DNA of 17,281 nt from SYAN01 sp049459795 (GCA_049459795.1 JBMUDS010000020.1:1-17281), one strand, 5' to 3'. Shown: positions 1-7,449, numbered from the stretch's first letter. The notes: a model not told the origin generated them from the letters alone. Numbers and translations are program-made.

Positions 1-691
1 TCTCACGGAGCGACTTAAGGATCTGGCCACGACATTGTCGCTTCGTGCCATGCCATGGCTGACCTTTTCGAATCTCTTCTGATTTCGGAGAACCATTTCG
101 TAGCCATAGACATGATCTCGTGATGGGACAGAGATCGCACTTAGGATCCTTTGCAGTACAGATCACCGCCCCTAACTCCATCACTGCTTTCGACCATGTG
201 GGACCGAAGACCGGGCGCTCTCTCTCGTAGGACTTCAACGACTTCGGTGGATGTTCGATTCCATCGAGCGCTCTCGCATAGACACGTCGGATATTGATAT
301 CCATCACGTTATGACTCTGATCGAATGCGAAGGAAGCGATCGCACTCGCCGTGTACTCACCGACACCAGGAAGCGTTCGAAGAATCTCGATATCGCTCGG
401 TACTTCGTTCTTATGATCCTTTGCTATCACTTTCGCGCTCTCCCATAATCGAAGCGCACGACGTGGGTAACCAAGTGATCCCCAGGCGCGAATCACATCG
501 CTCTTCTCGGCCTTACCTAGATCACGAGGAGTGGGCCAACGTTCCATCCATTCCGTCCACTTCGGAAGGACTCTGACGACCGGGGTCTGTTGCAACATGA
601 ATTCACTGACCATCACACCCCACGGTGTGGTCTTTCGCCACGGTAGATCTCTCGCTTCGCGAGCGAACCATGTGGTTACTTCGTCGTGCAC
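1..691 (-). CDS. mutY: A/G-specific adenine DNA glycosylase MutY (3' end outside window)
   Basis: Base-excision repair enzyme that removes adenine mispaired with 8-oxoguanine or guanine. Reading the minus strand from a GTG at 691 gives about 230 uninterrupted residues before the window edge. Visible motifs are SEFMLQQTP (the Glu is the family's catalytic acid), the helix-hairpin-helix LPGVGEYTASA, the catalytic Asp in VMDINIRRVYAR, and the iron-sulfur cluster loop C-x6-C-x2-C-x5-C starting at ICTAKDPKC. The segment LGYPRRALRLW matches the actinobacterial variant of the region around E. coli Tyr82. The C-terminal part is missing. The GTG lies one base after the radA stop, with a weak GGCGG five bases upstream, so the two genes are probably co-transcribed and translationally coupled. 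An alternative in-frame TTG 13 codons upstream would overlap radA. Family assignment is near certain; the exact start is less sure. Confidence 0.95.
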   Translation of the reverse strand, partial: MHDEVTTWFAREARDLPWRKTTPWGVMVSEFMLQQTPVVRVLPKWTEWMERWPTPRDLGKAEKSDVIRAWGSLGYPRRALRLWESAKVIAKDHKNEVPSDIEILRTLPGVGEYTASAIASFAFDQSHNVMDINIRRVYARALDGIEHPPKSLKSYERERPVFGPTWSKAVMELGAVICTAKDPKCDLCPITRSCLWLRNGSPKSEEIRKGQPWHGTKRQCRGQILKSLRE

Positions 692-692
692 T

Positions 693-2048
693 TTATCCGC
701 CGATTCGAACTCGCGAGATCGCTTGATCAAGCCTTCCTACCTCGACGATCTCCATGCCATCGATCTTCACATCGCTACCGGTAGGGACGAGCGCTCGCTT
801 GAAGCCCAATCGAAATGCCTCATTGAGTCTCTGTGAGACACCTTGGACACGACGGATCTCACCAGCGAGTCCGACTTCGCCAAGCGCGATGAGATCCGAT
901 GGGAGTGCAAGTGAGTGCGCACCTGATGCGACGGCAAGAGCGATCGCGAGGTCTGCCGCAGGTTCTTGGATTCGCATACCACCGACAGTTGCGACATAGA
1001 CATCTCGTCCAGAGAGCTTCACTCGAGCGCGAAGTTCAAGGACAGCTAGTGTCATCGCCGTCCGTGGGTTATCAAGACCACTTGTGACGCGACGCGCATT
1101 CCCGTAATCGACATCGCGATCACTTCCGACGAGCGCTTGAATCTCAGCGAGGAGTGGCCTTCTTCCTTCCAGTGCGACGGTGACGCATGTTCCGGGGACA
1201 GGTTCTGCGTGACGGGTAGTGAAGAGGCCGGTTGGATCGGGTAATCCTTCGATACCGCCATCGTGGAGATCGAAGCAGCCGACTTCATCGCTTGGGCCGA
1301 ATCGATTCTTCGTCGCGCGGATGAGTCGGAGCCGTGAGTGGCGCTCGCCTTCGAATTGGAGGACGACATCGACGAGATGCTCGAGAAGACGGGGGCCTGC
1401 GATCGATCCATCTTTCGTCACGTGACCTACTAGGACGAGTGAGATCGATCGCTCTTTACAGATTCGGATCAATGCCGCCGATACTTCGCGGATCTGAGAG
1501 ACGCTTCCCGGTGCGCTATCGATCGCAGAGGTACCGATGGTTTGGATCGAATCGATGATGAGAAGGGATGGTTCGACCTTCTCGATATGAGTGATGATGG
1601 CACCGAGGTCGTTCTCTGAGGCGAGGAAGAGTGATGGAGAGAGCGCATTCAAACGTTCGGCACGGAGTCGCACCTGTGACGGTGACTCTTCACCGCTGAT
1701 GTAGAGCGCACGATCACCAAAGAGTGAAGCTACTGTGAGAAGTAGCGTCGATTTTCCGACACCTGGTTCGCCTGCGAGTAAGAGCGCTGCACCTGGAACC
1801 AATCCACCGCCAAGGACGCGATCAAGTTCGTCGACACCGCTCTTTCGCGCAGTGGCATTCGAGAGCTCAACATCCTTGATCGGCCGAGCATCGCTACTTG
1901 TCGCACCTGCGACAAGAGTCGCGCGCTTTGGCGCACCGATCTCTTCGATCGTTCCCCAGGCTTGGCATTCTCCGCAGCGACCGACCCACTTCGTCGTGCT
2001 CCAACCGCATTCACTACAGCGATATGGGTCTTTCGCTGGTTTCGCCAT
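693..2048 (-). CDS. radA: DNA repair protein RadA (Sms)
   Basis: RecA-like ATPase that processes branched recombination intermediates, with DnaB-like helicase activity in studied homologues. The 451 residues show the full family layout: an N-terminal zinc finger C11-x2-C14 / C25-x2-C28, Walker A GEPGVGKST at 93-101, Walker B LLIID at 162-166, the RadA-specific KNRFG motif at 247-251, and a Lon-protease-like C-terminal domain from about residue 270. Length is typical. The ATG start follows the upstream cysteine-rich gene's stop by three bases, with AGGACGG six bases upstream as a ribosome binding site. mutY begins one base after its stop. In many actinobacteria disA lies beside radA; it is not here. 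Confidence 0.98.
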   Translation of the reverse strand: MAKPAKDPYRCSECGWSTTKWVGRCGECQAWGTIEEIGAPKRATLVAGATSSDARPIKDVELSNATARKSGVDELDRVLGGGLVPGAALLLAGEPGVGKSTLLLTVASLFGDRALYISGEESPSQVRLRAERLNALSPSLFLASENDLGAIITHIEKVEPSLLIIDSIQTIGTSAIDSAPGSVSQIREVSAALIRICKERSISLVLVGHVTKDGSIAGPRLLEHLVDVVLQFEGERHSRLRLIRATKNRFGPSDEVGCFDLHDGGIEGLPDPTGLFTTRHAEPVPGTCVTVALEGRRPLLAEIQALVGSDRDVDYGNARRVTSGLDNPRTAMTLAVLELRARVKLSGRDVYVATVGGMRIQEPAADLAIALAVASGAHSLALPSDLIALGEVGLAGEIRRVQGVSQRLNEAFRLGFKRALVPTGSDVKIDGMEIVEVGRLDQAISRVRIGG

Positions 2049-2051
2049 CTC

Positions 2052-2840
2052 TTACCGTCCTGCCTTCGCACCGAGCGTCGCGGGATGGATGGTGAGAAGT
2101 GGGAGGAGTTGCCTCTTGGTCTTTGAGATGAGTGTCATCCGTTTATCGCAAGCATCCGCGAGGATTCGGTAGGCAGAAACGCCCATCATCTGGATCAACT
2201 CTTCTTTGCTTGAGATGTAGACCGGATTCGAACCGGTATGCGCCTCGGTATTGCTGGTGCAGTACCAATCCATATCTGCACCGCCTTCACCCCATGCCAT
2301 GCGTCCATACTCTCCGATGACGGTGACAGTGAGTTCTGCATCGCCCAACTCACGCTTCTCGAAAGACCTCCGGAGCGGCAATTGCCAGCAGACATCCGGT
2401 TTAGTCTCGTGGAAGTGGGTCCCTTCGCGGACCGCGAGGTGATGAAGTGCGCAACCCATCCCCCCCTCGAATCCGGCGCGATTGAGGAAGATACAAGAGC
2501 CATCGACGCGTTTCGTCTTACGATCATCATCGAGACCGATCTCTGTGATCGAGAGTTTTCCCTTCCTGTACGCAGCGTTATGCATCTGCCAGATATCAGG
2601 AGTAAGTCTTCGCGCAGCTTCTAGGACCCGTTTCTCATCATTCTTATCCGAGTAATAGGCGCCGTCACTGCAACATCCGCTGTCGGGTGCTTCCTTGTCG
2701 ATTCCTTTGCATCCATTTCCATAGATGCAATTCCATGATGATGTGAGCCAGGTGATATCGCATTTGAAGAGATGGAGCGGATTATTGGGATCTTGAAACT
2801 CTAACCACTCTCGGGGGAATCCTTCATCGATCTCAGGCAT
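2052..2840 (-). CDS. Cysteine-rich protein of unknown function (YkgJ/DUF3109-like metal-binding)
   Basis: A 262-residue cytoplasmic protein with no signal peptide or membrane segment and ten cysteines (residues 27, 38, 44, 56, 57, 116, 130, 151, 194, 231). The run NCIYGNGCKG, then SGCCSDG, then GCALHHLA followed by KPDVCWQLPL resembles the Cys-cluster pattern of YkgJ/DUF3109 proteins, which are thought to bind zinc or iron; this is recognised by eye, and the function is unknown. The first gene of a unit with radA (three bases downstream) and mutY, it may support DNA repair or metal handling, which is inference. I chose the ATG at 2840. An upstream in-frame ATG at 2894 would add 18 residues but overlap proC and consume the divergent promoter. 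A TAGGCT box eight bases before the chosen ATG fits leaderless transcription. Confidence 0.85.
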   Translation of the reverse strand: MPEIDEGFPREWLEFQDPNNPLHLFKCDITWLTSSWNCIYGNGCKGIDKEAPDSGCCSDGAYYSDKNDEKRVLEAARRLTPDIWQMHNAAYRKGKLSITEIGLDDDRKTKRVDGSCIFLNRAGFEGGMGCALHHLAVREGTHFHETKPDVCWQLPLRRSFEKRELGDAELTVTVIGEYGRMAWGEGGADMDWYCTSNTEAHTGSNPVYISSKEELIQMMGVSAYRILADACDKRMTLISKTKRQLLPLLTIHPATLGAKAGR

Positions 2841-2848
2841 AGTGCGAG

Positions 2849-2854
2849 AGCCTA
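2849..2854 (-). promoter_or_regulatory. Candidate -10 box (TAGGCT) for the cysteine-rich gene/radA/mutY unit
   Basis: On the minus strand TAGGCT fits the TAnnnT core of actinobacterial -10 elements and lies eight bases before the ATG at 2840. That spacing places the transcription start at or next to the ATG, as in leaderless actinobacterial mRNAs. No Shine-Dalgarno sequence is present, which fits. No convincing -35 was seen. Confidence 0.45.
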
Positions 2855-2859
2855 AAGGA

Positions 2860-2865
2860 TAGGCT
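2860..2865 (+). promoter_or_regulatory. Candidate -10 box (TAGGCT) for proC
   Basis: TAGGCT on the plus strand ends six bases before the proC ATG at 2872, consistent with leaderless transcription. It is the same hexamer used on the opposite strand at 2849-2854, five bases away. Confidence 0.45.
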
Positions 2866-2871
2866 CGCACC

Positions 2872-3669
2872 ATGAGAACGAGGATCGGTTTCATCGGAAC
2901 CGGAGTGATGGGTCAGGCAGTGATCTCCACTCTTCTTTCGGCTGGCATCAAGCGAGAAGAGATCACCTTCACTCGAAGGAAGTTGGAACTCATCGATGAG
3001 GTGAAATCGAAGTTCGGTATTGAAGCACGTTCACTTGAGGATCTGGTTCGCTCTTCGGATCTCATCTTCCTTGCGATGAAACCTCAGGATCTGATCGCGC
3101 TCCTTGATGGGATCAAAGGATTGCTCGCACCATCGACTCTTATCGTCTCGCTTGCAGCAGGAAAGAGCACGAAAGTGATCCAATCCACGCTTGGTGGATC
3201 GAATCCTGTGATCCGCGTGATGCCGAATACACCGATGGTGGTCGGAGAAGGAGTCTCTGCGCTCTCGGCGAGCGAGAATGTGACGAAGGAAGAGTTGGAG
3301 TGGATCAGATCGCTTCTCGCTGCAGGTGGCCGCGCGATAGTTGTCGAAGAATCACTTCAGGATGCGGTGACCGCAATGAGCGGGTCCGGTCCTGCATATT
3401 TCTTCGCATTCATCGAAGCGATGGTGAAATCCGGCATTGAATTAGGTCTTAGCGAATCCGATGCGACGACTCTTGCGATAGCGACCATCAAGGGTGCGGC
3501 GGTGATGCTCGAGCAGTCGGGGAAGTCAGCGACCACACTTCGCGAGAACGTCACGAGTCCCAATGGGACAACAGCGGCTGCGCTTCGGGTCTTCGATGAG
3601 CGAGGTCTTGAAGCGATGGTGGCTGCTGCGATGAAAGCCGCTCGCGATCGCTCCGTGGAATTGGGTTAA
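2872..3669 (+). CDS. proC: Pyrroline-5-carboxylate reductase
   Basis: Catalyses the last step of proline synthesis, NAD(P)H-dependent reduction of 1-pyrroline-5-carboxylate to proline, in the cytoplasm. The 265-residue protein has an N-terminal Rossmann fold with GTGVMG at 9-14, the conserved VIRVMPNTP segment after the dinucleotide domain, the AMSGSGPAYFFAF helix, and the C-terminal signature LRENVTSPNGTTAAAL that forms the substrate site. Length is standard. The ATG start is supported by the family N-terminus and by the divergent gene just upstream. The next gene starts two bases after the stop. proC next to the bS22 peptide is a conserved actinobacterial arrangement (Rv0500-Rv0500B in M. 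tuberculosis). Confidence 0.97.
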   Translation: MRTRIGFIGTGVMGQAVISTLLSAGIKREEITFTRRKLELIDEVKSKFGIEARSLEDLVRSSDLIFLAMKPQDLIALLDGIKGLLAPSTLIVSLAAGKSTKVIQSTLGGSNPVIRVMPNTPMVVGEGVSALSASENVTKEELEWIRSLLAAGGRAIVVEESLQDAVTAMSGSGPAYFFAFIEAMVKSGIELGLSESDATTLAIATIKGAAVMLEQSGKSATTLRENVTSPNGTTAAALRVFDERGLEAMVAAAMKAARDRSVELG

Positions 3670-3671
3670 TA

Positions 3672-4835
3672 GTGCGTAAGTTCCTTCCCCTCCTGATCGC
3701 CTGCCTCTTTACATTGACTTCTGTCGGCGCAGCGGCAGATGTCGCGGTGGTTCGATTAGCGAGCATCGCAGAGGTATCGAGTCAGACTCGTGCGCTCGCA
3801 GTCACCAGCGATGCCATCGCGCTCGCCGGTGATTCGATCACAATACTCTCACGCGAGAATCCGGATCAGGCATCTGCGGTAACGCTCGTAACTTCGAACG
3901 CGAGACTTTTCACAGATCTCTTCGCTTTCGAAAATCGCTTCTTCGCTGTCGGTCTCGGTGAGAGTCAGAGCGCTCTTGCTAATTCACCTAGTACTTCAAC
4001 TTCATCTTCTACATCGTCGACTATCAACCCGGACTCGATCACTGTCTTGTCGAACGTTAATAGTGCTCAAGGCCTTACTCGACTTCTCTTGATCGAATTC
4101 GATAGCGCAGGGCAAGTGATCAATGAATCGGTCTATGACTCAGATCTTCCCCTTATCCCGCTTACTCTCAAAGTCCTCGGCTCTACTGTTGCGATCGTTG
4201 GAAGCACAGTCTCTGAGCGTGGTGTTCAAGGATTCCTTGCCACGACTGATCTCGAGCTCAACTTCCTCTCTTTCAATCGCTTTGGTACGGATTCGACGGT
4301 GATCCGATCGCTTGCTTCGCTTCGCACACTCTATGGATCGAGTAGTGAGCGATTAGCGGGAACAGATCGCAAGAGTGTTCAAGATGGTGTGATCCTCTAT
4401 CTCGATTCCTCTGGCGAACCTAGTCGTGTGGTTCGAAGTTTCCTCTCTTCCAGCCAGCGATCATGGGATCAGGTCAGCAATGCCCACCTTGCGGTGGGAG
4501 AAGTGAAGCGCGGGAAGATAGAGGAAGTCGCGATCACCAAGTTCTCGCCACAAGGATCACCGCAATGGAACACTCGCTTCCCTGGAAGTGACGGGCATCT
4601 CGACCTTCGCACCCTAGGTCTTGTCACATCGAAGAAACTCGAGGGAATCTCCCGCATCGCACCGAAAGGAAAGAGTGCGGTCTTCATCGAATATGCATCG
4701 AAGGGTTTGAGCAAACGGGGCACGATCTCTCGTGTCGCATCGATTCCGGCGCGGGAAATCATCGATATGGCCAATGGCTATGCCGTCATCGTCGATCGAG
4801 ATAGTCGATTCCAGTTGGTACCTTTAGCCCCTTGA
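3672..4835 (+). CDS. Secreted protein of unknown function with Ser/Thr linker
   Basis: I do not recognise this gene. The 387-residue product starts at a GTG two bases after proC and has a clear signal peptide (MRKF, a hydrophobic stretch to about residue 18, then a GAAADV cleavage region near 20-23). No Cys follows the hydrophobic core in a lipobox, so it is probably released or wall-associated. Residues 105-117 form a Ser/Thr-rich low-complexity linker. The rest is short beta-rich segments of the type VAIVGS, FAVGLGES and AIALAGDS, which suggest a propeller-like fold; that is inference only. It has no obvious catalytic motif. It occupies the place where other actinobacteria usually carry a BldC-type regulator between proC and bS22. 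It may be transcribed with proC. Confidence 0.8.
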   Translation: MRKFLPLLIACLFTLTSVGAAADVAVVRLASIAEVSSQTRALAVTSDAIALAGDSITILSRENPDQASAVTLVTSNARLFTDLFAFENRFFAVGLGESQSALANSPSTSTSSSTSSTINPDSITVLSNVNSAQGLTRLLLIEFDSAGQVINESVYDSDLPLIPLTLKVLGSTVAIVGSTVSERGVQGFLATTDLELNFLSFNRFGTDSTVIRSLASLRTLYGSSSERLAGTDRKSVQDGVILYLDSSGEPSRVVRSFLSSSQRSWDQVSNAHLAVGEVKRGKIEEVAITKFSPQGSPQWNTRFPGSDGHLDLRTLGLVTSKKLEGISRIAPKGKSAVFIEYASKGLSKRGTISRVASIPAREIIDMANGYAVIVDRDSRFQLVPLAP

Positions 4836-4883
4836 TTTCCTGATCGATGCGAAGAATCTTCAAGTGAACGAAGGGAAGTGATC

Positions 4884-4982
4884 GTGGGTTCCGTTGTCAA
4901 AAAGCGCCGCAAGCGCATGGCAAAGAAGAAGCATAAGAAGTTGCTGAAGAAGACACGTATTCAGCGTCGCAACAAGAAGTAG
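4884..4982 (+). CDS. Ribosomal small-subunit peptide bS22 (AURKAIP1/COX24-like), 32 residues
   Basis: The GTG start gives MGSVVKKRRKRMAKKKHKKL and then a basic tail ending RRNKK, in total 32 residues, more than half Lys or Arg. This is the actinobacterial AURKAIP1/COX24-domain peptide (Rv0500B in M. tuberculosis) seen bound to the mycobacterial 30S subunit and called bS22, related to mitochondrial mS38. A ribosome binding site AAGGGA (4871-4876) lies seven bases upstream of this GTG, which favours it over another in-frame GTG at 4878. It follows proC and the secreted gene, matching the conserved proC neighbourhood. The gene is easily missed because of its size. Confidence 0.93.
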   Translation: MGSVVKKRRKRMAKKKHKKLLKKTRIQRRNKK

Positions 4983-4987
4983 TGACC

Positions 4988-5014
4988 CTTCCGCCTCATC
5001 ATCAAGGGCGGAAG
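4988..5014. terminator. Hairpin between convergent genes, possible bidirectional terminator
   Basis: CTTCCGCC (4988-4995) and GGCGGAAG (5007-5014) form a perfect eight-base-pair stem with an 11-base loop. It starts just after the bS22 stop and overlaps the last codons of the convergent metalloprotease gene. Neither side has a strong T run, so it is at best an imperfect intrinsic terminator. Confidence 0.4.
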
Positions 5015-7398
5015 AGCGTCAATTTCCCATCGACACCGACGAGCGCGTAACGCTCTTTCCCAAGTGTGATCCAGGTGGCTACCGCGCCTTTAGGAAGTCG
5101 TTCATCTACTACTAATCGGACTACTTGACTCTTCTTCTCCATCGCGCAGAGACGTTCTTCGCAACCGAAGAGTGATGAATCGAGATCCTCTGCCATCGGA
5201 CCGCTCATGAAGCCGTGGTCATCTGCGAAACCTGCGATGGTGGCATCGACGTCACTGATCAGTCGTGACTTGATCCGATCAGGTTTCGGCCGGGTGAGAG
5301 GCGTCGAGGAGAGCCATGATCCGAAGACCTTGCTCTTCGACGCTGCGATCGAGATGTCATATCCAGGGACTGCGACCATCTCGCCAGTGACCTCAAGATT
5401 CTGATAACTCCAGTCCTCGGTATAGATGGTCGATCGTTTCGCGACCCGTACCTCACCTTGGGTTGCATCGCGATTCGCGTCCACGACCAGGATCGAGTTG
5501 TAGATCAGATAGACGGTATCGCCGACGGTCGTCGAACGGAGTCTGAAACCGACATCTCCGATACTCCGACCACCAGTCCGTTTGTCGCCATCGACGATCT
5601 CGTAGAACCAAGTGTTCCGACTCCTCACCGCGCCAAGCAGGATCCCTTGACTCTCATCACGGTAGAAGACTTGAAGTCCGCCTGAGGTCGCGGCACATGC
5701 ATTGGAGATGCTGACATCGCTAGCGGTGCGGACTCGATCCGGCTCCTCATAGTTCTGCACCTTCGGCCCATCACCATCGACGACTTCGTATCTCCATTTC
5801 GACCCGTTGAATTGTCCGTATCGCAAGTCCTTCTCAGTGAGATCTGTATAGAAGAGGTGGAGTCGTTCCTTTGCTCCTTTTCCACTGACGCATAGCGAGA
5901 GATAACCCGAAACATCATTGGTCGTCCTTCCTCCGGTAGAACTATTCCCATCGACGATGGTTCGAGTCCATCTCTTCTTCGAATAGGTCGCAAGTTTCAC
6001 ATCACCACGTGTCGAGTCGGTGTAAGCGACGACTGGTCTACCTTTGAAGATCGCGGTTGCGACGAATTTCCCATCAGAGTTCTCGTCGATCACACTTGCG
6101 CGCCAGGCACGTTCAGGTTTGATCGGATTGCTTCGTACCACCGGGGATCGTCCATTGGAGTTGATGGCGATGACATCGAAAGAGTACGTCTCGCCATTCT
6201 TCAATCCAGAGATCACTGCTGGAGATTCTTCTACCTCCTCAGTGGCACCGGTTTGCACATTGGTGACGATGTAGGAACTCACTTGGGAACTTCGTGCGTT
6301 CGATGGCGGATCGAAGGTGACGATCGCGCGACCATCACCGATCAATGCATCGACGTTTCGAGGTTCATTCGGGATTCCAACGACTGCGCCAGCAGGTGGA
6401 CGTTGTCGCATATCCTCGATCATCGCCTCAGCGATCGGACCGGGAGCTACCAACACCTCACCGGAAGCGAGATTCGGAGTCATCGCCGCGTTGATCGTCC
6501 CGCGATTGAAGGTCGATTCGTCGAGATGGCTCACTGAGGAGCCGACCTCGAAAGTCTTCGGTGTGTAGAGGAGTGGCTTCACATTCCCATTCGCCGTGAT
6601 CGCACGGATGCCAGACCAATAGAGCGTCCCGGTGATGGCGCTTCCTAATTCCAGAGAGGGAGATGCGAGATCCATCAGACGCTTTCCATCGGGAAGCTCT
6701 GCGTAGGCATCGAAGGGAGTGGGCTGTGTCATGGTGCCGAAATTGTTGTAACTGATGAAATCCGCATTCGAAAGGAATCCGAGACCATGTCCTATCTCAT
6801 GAAGGACGACTGAGACGAGATCGAATTGGCTCTGTCCAGGCTTGCCATCTGTGCCGAGGTACCAGAATGGGAATGCACTGATCCGGATCACGATCTCCGG
6901 GTTTCGTGGATCGAGATCACGCCCAGCAAGAGCATTGGCAAGTGCTGATGCGTACCAGAGGTCACGATCCGGTGCGCCTTCGAAATTATTGAAGTAGCGG
7001 CCAGGACGCGCAGTGCCAAGGACTCCATAGGGAGCGGTGCGATCCCAGAATGCAGAGACATTGATCGGCACCTTCGATTCGAAGGAACCCTCCCACGCTT
7101 TTATTCCAGTCTCGATCGCTGCCTTCGCGCGATCCGGGATGTTCACGTAAGTGACGATGAATTCGCTCTTCGGTTCTCGCACCTCACGTGAGATCGGTGG
7201 CTCACTCGTCGCAGTACTGGTCTCACCTTCTTGTCGTGGTTCATCCCCGCTATAGATCTCATCCGCATAGAGAGTTCCCCAGATATTCGCTGGTGCAGAA
7301 TTGAATGAGAGTGCACTCGTCGGTGCGATGAAAAAGGTAAGCAAGAGCGCGAGGGAGAGGAAAGGGACGAGAAGTGATTTGGCCTTTGGCCCGCGCAT
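5002..7398 (-). CDS. Secreted multidomain HExxH metalloprotease-like protein
   Basis: The 798-residue protein has a signal peptide (MRGPKAK, a hydrophobic stretch at about 8-24, cleavage near TSALS). Residues 75-335 form a putative zinc peptidase domain: HEIGHGLGF at 200-208 (H200, E201, H204), then SSVSHLDE around 288-294 and INAAMTP around 302-308, the order seen in bacterial 'HExxHGLGF' secreted peptidases. The metzincin third ligand expected at 210 is Ser, so H291 in SHLD may serve instead. Residues 344-428 resemble a fibronectin type III domain. From 432 on, Trp-led repeats W-x3-[IV]-VDG recur at about W477, W535 and W597, with weaker copies at W432 and W663, suggesting a beta-propeller. 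There is no C-terminal membrane anchor. A TAATCT box six bases before the ATG suggests a leaderless mRNA. Substrate is unknown. Confidence 0.85.
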   Translation of the reverse strand: MRGPKAKSLLVPFLSLALLLTFFIAPTSALSFNSAPANIWGTLYADEIYSGDEPRQEGETSTATSEPPISREVREPKSEFIVTYVNIPDRAKAAIETGIKAWEGSFESKVPINVSAFWDRTAPYGVLGTARPGRYFNNFEGAPDRDLWYASALANALAGRDLDPRNPEIVIRISAFPFWYLGTDGKPGQSQFDLVSVVLHEIGHGLGFLSNADFISYNNFGTMTQPTPFDAYAELPDGKRLMDLASPSLELGSAITGTLYWSGIRAITANGNVKPLLYTPKTFEVGSSVSHLDESTFNRGTINAAMTPNLASGEVLVAPGPIAEAMIEDMRQRPPAGAVVGIPNEPRNVDALIGDGRAIVTFDPPSNARSSQVSSYIVTNVQTGATEEVEESPAVISGLKNGETYSFDVIAINSNGRSPVVRSNPIKPERAWRASVIDENSDGKFVATAIFKGRPVVAYTDSTRGDVKLATYSKKRWTRTIVDGNSSTGGRTTNDVSGYLSLCVSGKGAKERLHLFYTDLTEKDLRYGQFNGSKWRYEVVDGDGPKVQNYEEPDRVRTASDVSISNACAATSGGLQVFYRDESQGILLGAVRSRNTWFYEIVDGDKRTGGRSIGDVGFRLRSTTVGDTVYLIYNSILVVDANRDATQGEVRVAKRSTIYTEDWSYQNLEVTGEMVAVPGYDISIAASKSKVFGSWLSSTPLTRPKPDRIKSRLISDVDATIAGFADDHGFMSGPMAEDLDSSLFGCEERLCAMEKKSQVVRLVVDERLPKGAVATWITLGKERYALVGVDGKLTLFRP

Positions 7399-7404
7399 AG
7401 CGGA

Positions 7405-7410
7405 AGATTA
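7405..7410 (-). promoter_or_regulatory. Candidate -10 box (TAATCT) for the metalloprotease gene
   Basis: On the minus strand TAATCT sits within GATAATCT and ends six bases before the ATG at 7398, which fits a leaderless transcript. No Shine-Dalgarno sequence is seen between them. Confidence 0.45.
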
Positions 7411-7414
7411 TCGT
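7409..7414 (+). promoter_or_regulatory. Candidate -10 box (TATCGT) for the glutaredoxin-like gene
   Basis: TATCGT on the plus strand overlaps the opposite-strand box at 7405-7410 by the shared TA pair. It would start transcription near 7421, giving a leader of about 27 bases that contains the AAGGAG ribosome binding site at 7437-7442. Confidence 0.35.
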
Positions 7415-7436
7415 CTCGTTCTGTGAGAGATTTCTT

Positions 7437-7442
7437 AAGGAG
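7437..7442 (+). promoter_or_regulatory. Ribosome binding site AAGGAG deciding the TTG start
   Basis: AAGGAG is a strong Shine-Dalgarno match seven bases before the TTG at 7450. It lies inside the reading frame if translation began at GTG 7423, so it argues for the shorter product. Confidence 0.6.
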
Positions 7443-7449
7443 TCCGATT

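Larger units (their letters stand above)
2843..2869. repeat. Imperfect inverted repeat in divergent promoter
   Basis: TGCGAG-AG-CCTA (2843-2854) and TAGGCTCGCA (2860-2869) are reverse complements apart from a two-base insertion in the left arm, around the spacer AAGGA. The repeat fills most of the 31-bp gap between two divergent genes, so it may be a regulator site or simply the result of two back-to-back promoters sharing the same -10 sequence. Confidence 0.6.

Noticed and set aside
1735..2172. Plus-strand open frame of 145 residues opposite radA
   Set aside because: Antisense to the RadA zinc finger and Walker A region, which are unmistakable.
2841..2894. N-terminal extension of the cysteine-rich protein to an ATG at 2894
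   Set aside because: It would overlap proC and remove the divergent promoter; the extra 18 residues look unrelated to the rest of the protein.
4832..4860. Promoter for bS22 (TTGATT and AATCTT, 17-base spacer)
   Set aside because: The -10 match is poor and co-transcription with proC and the secreted gene explains expression as well.
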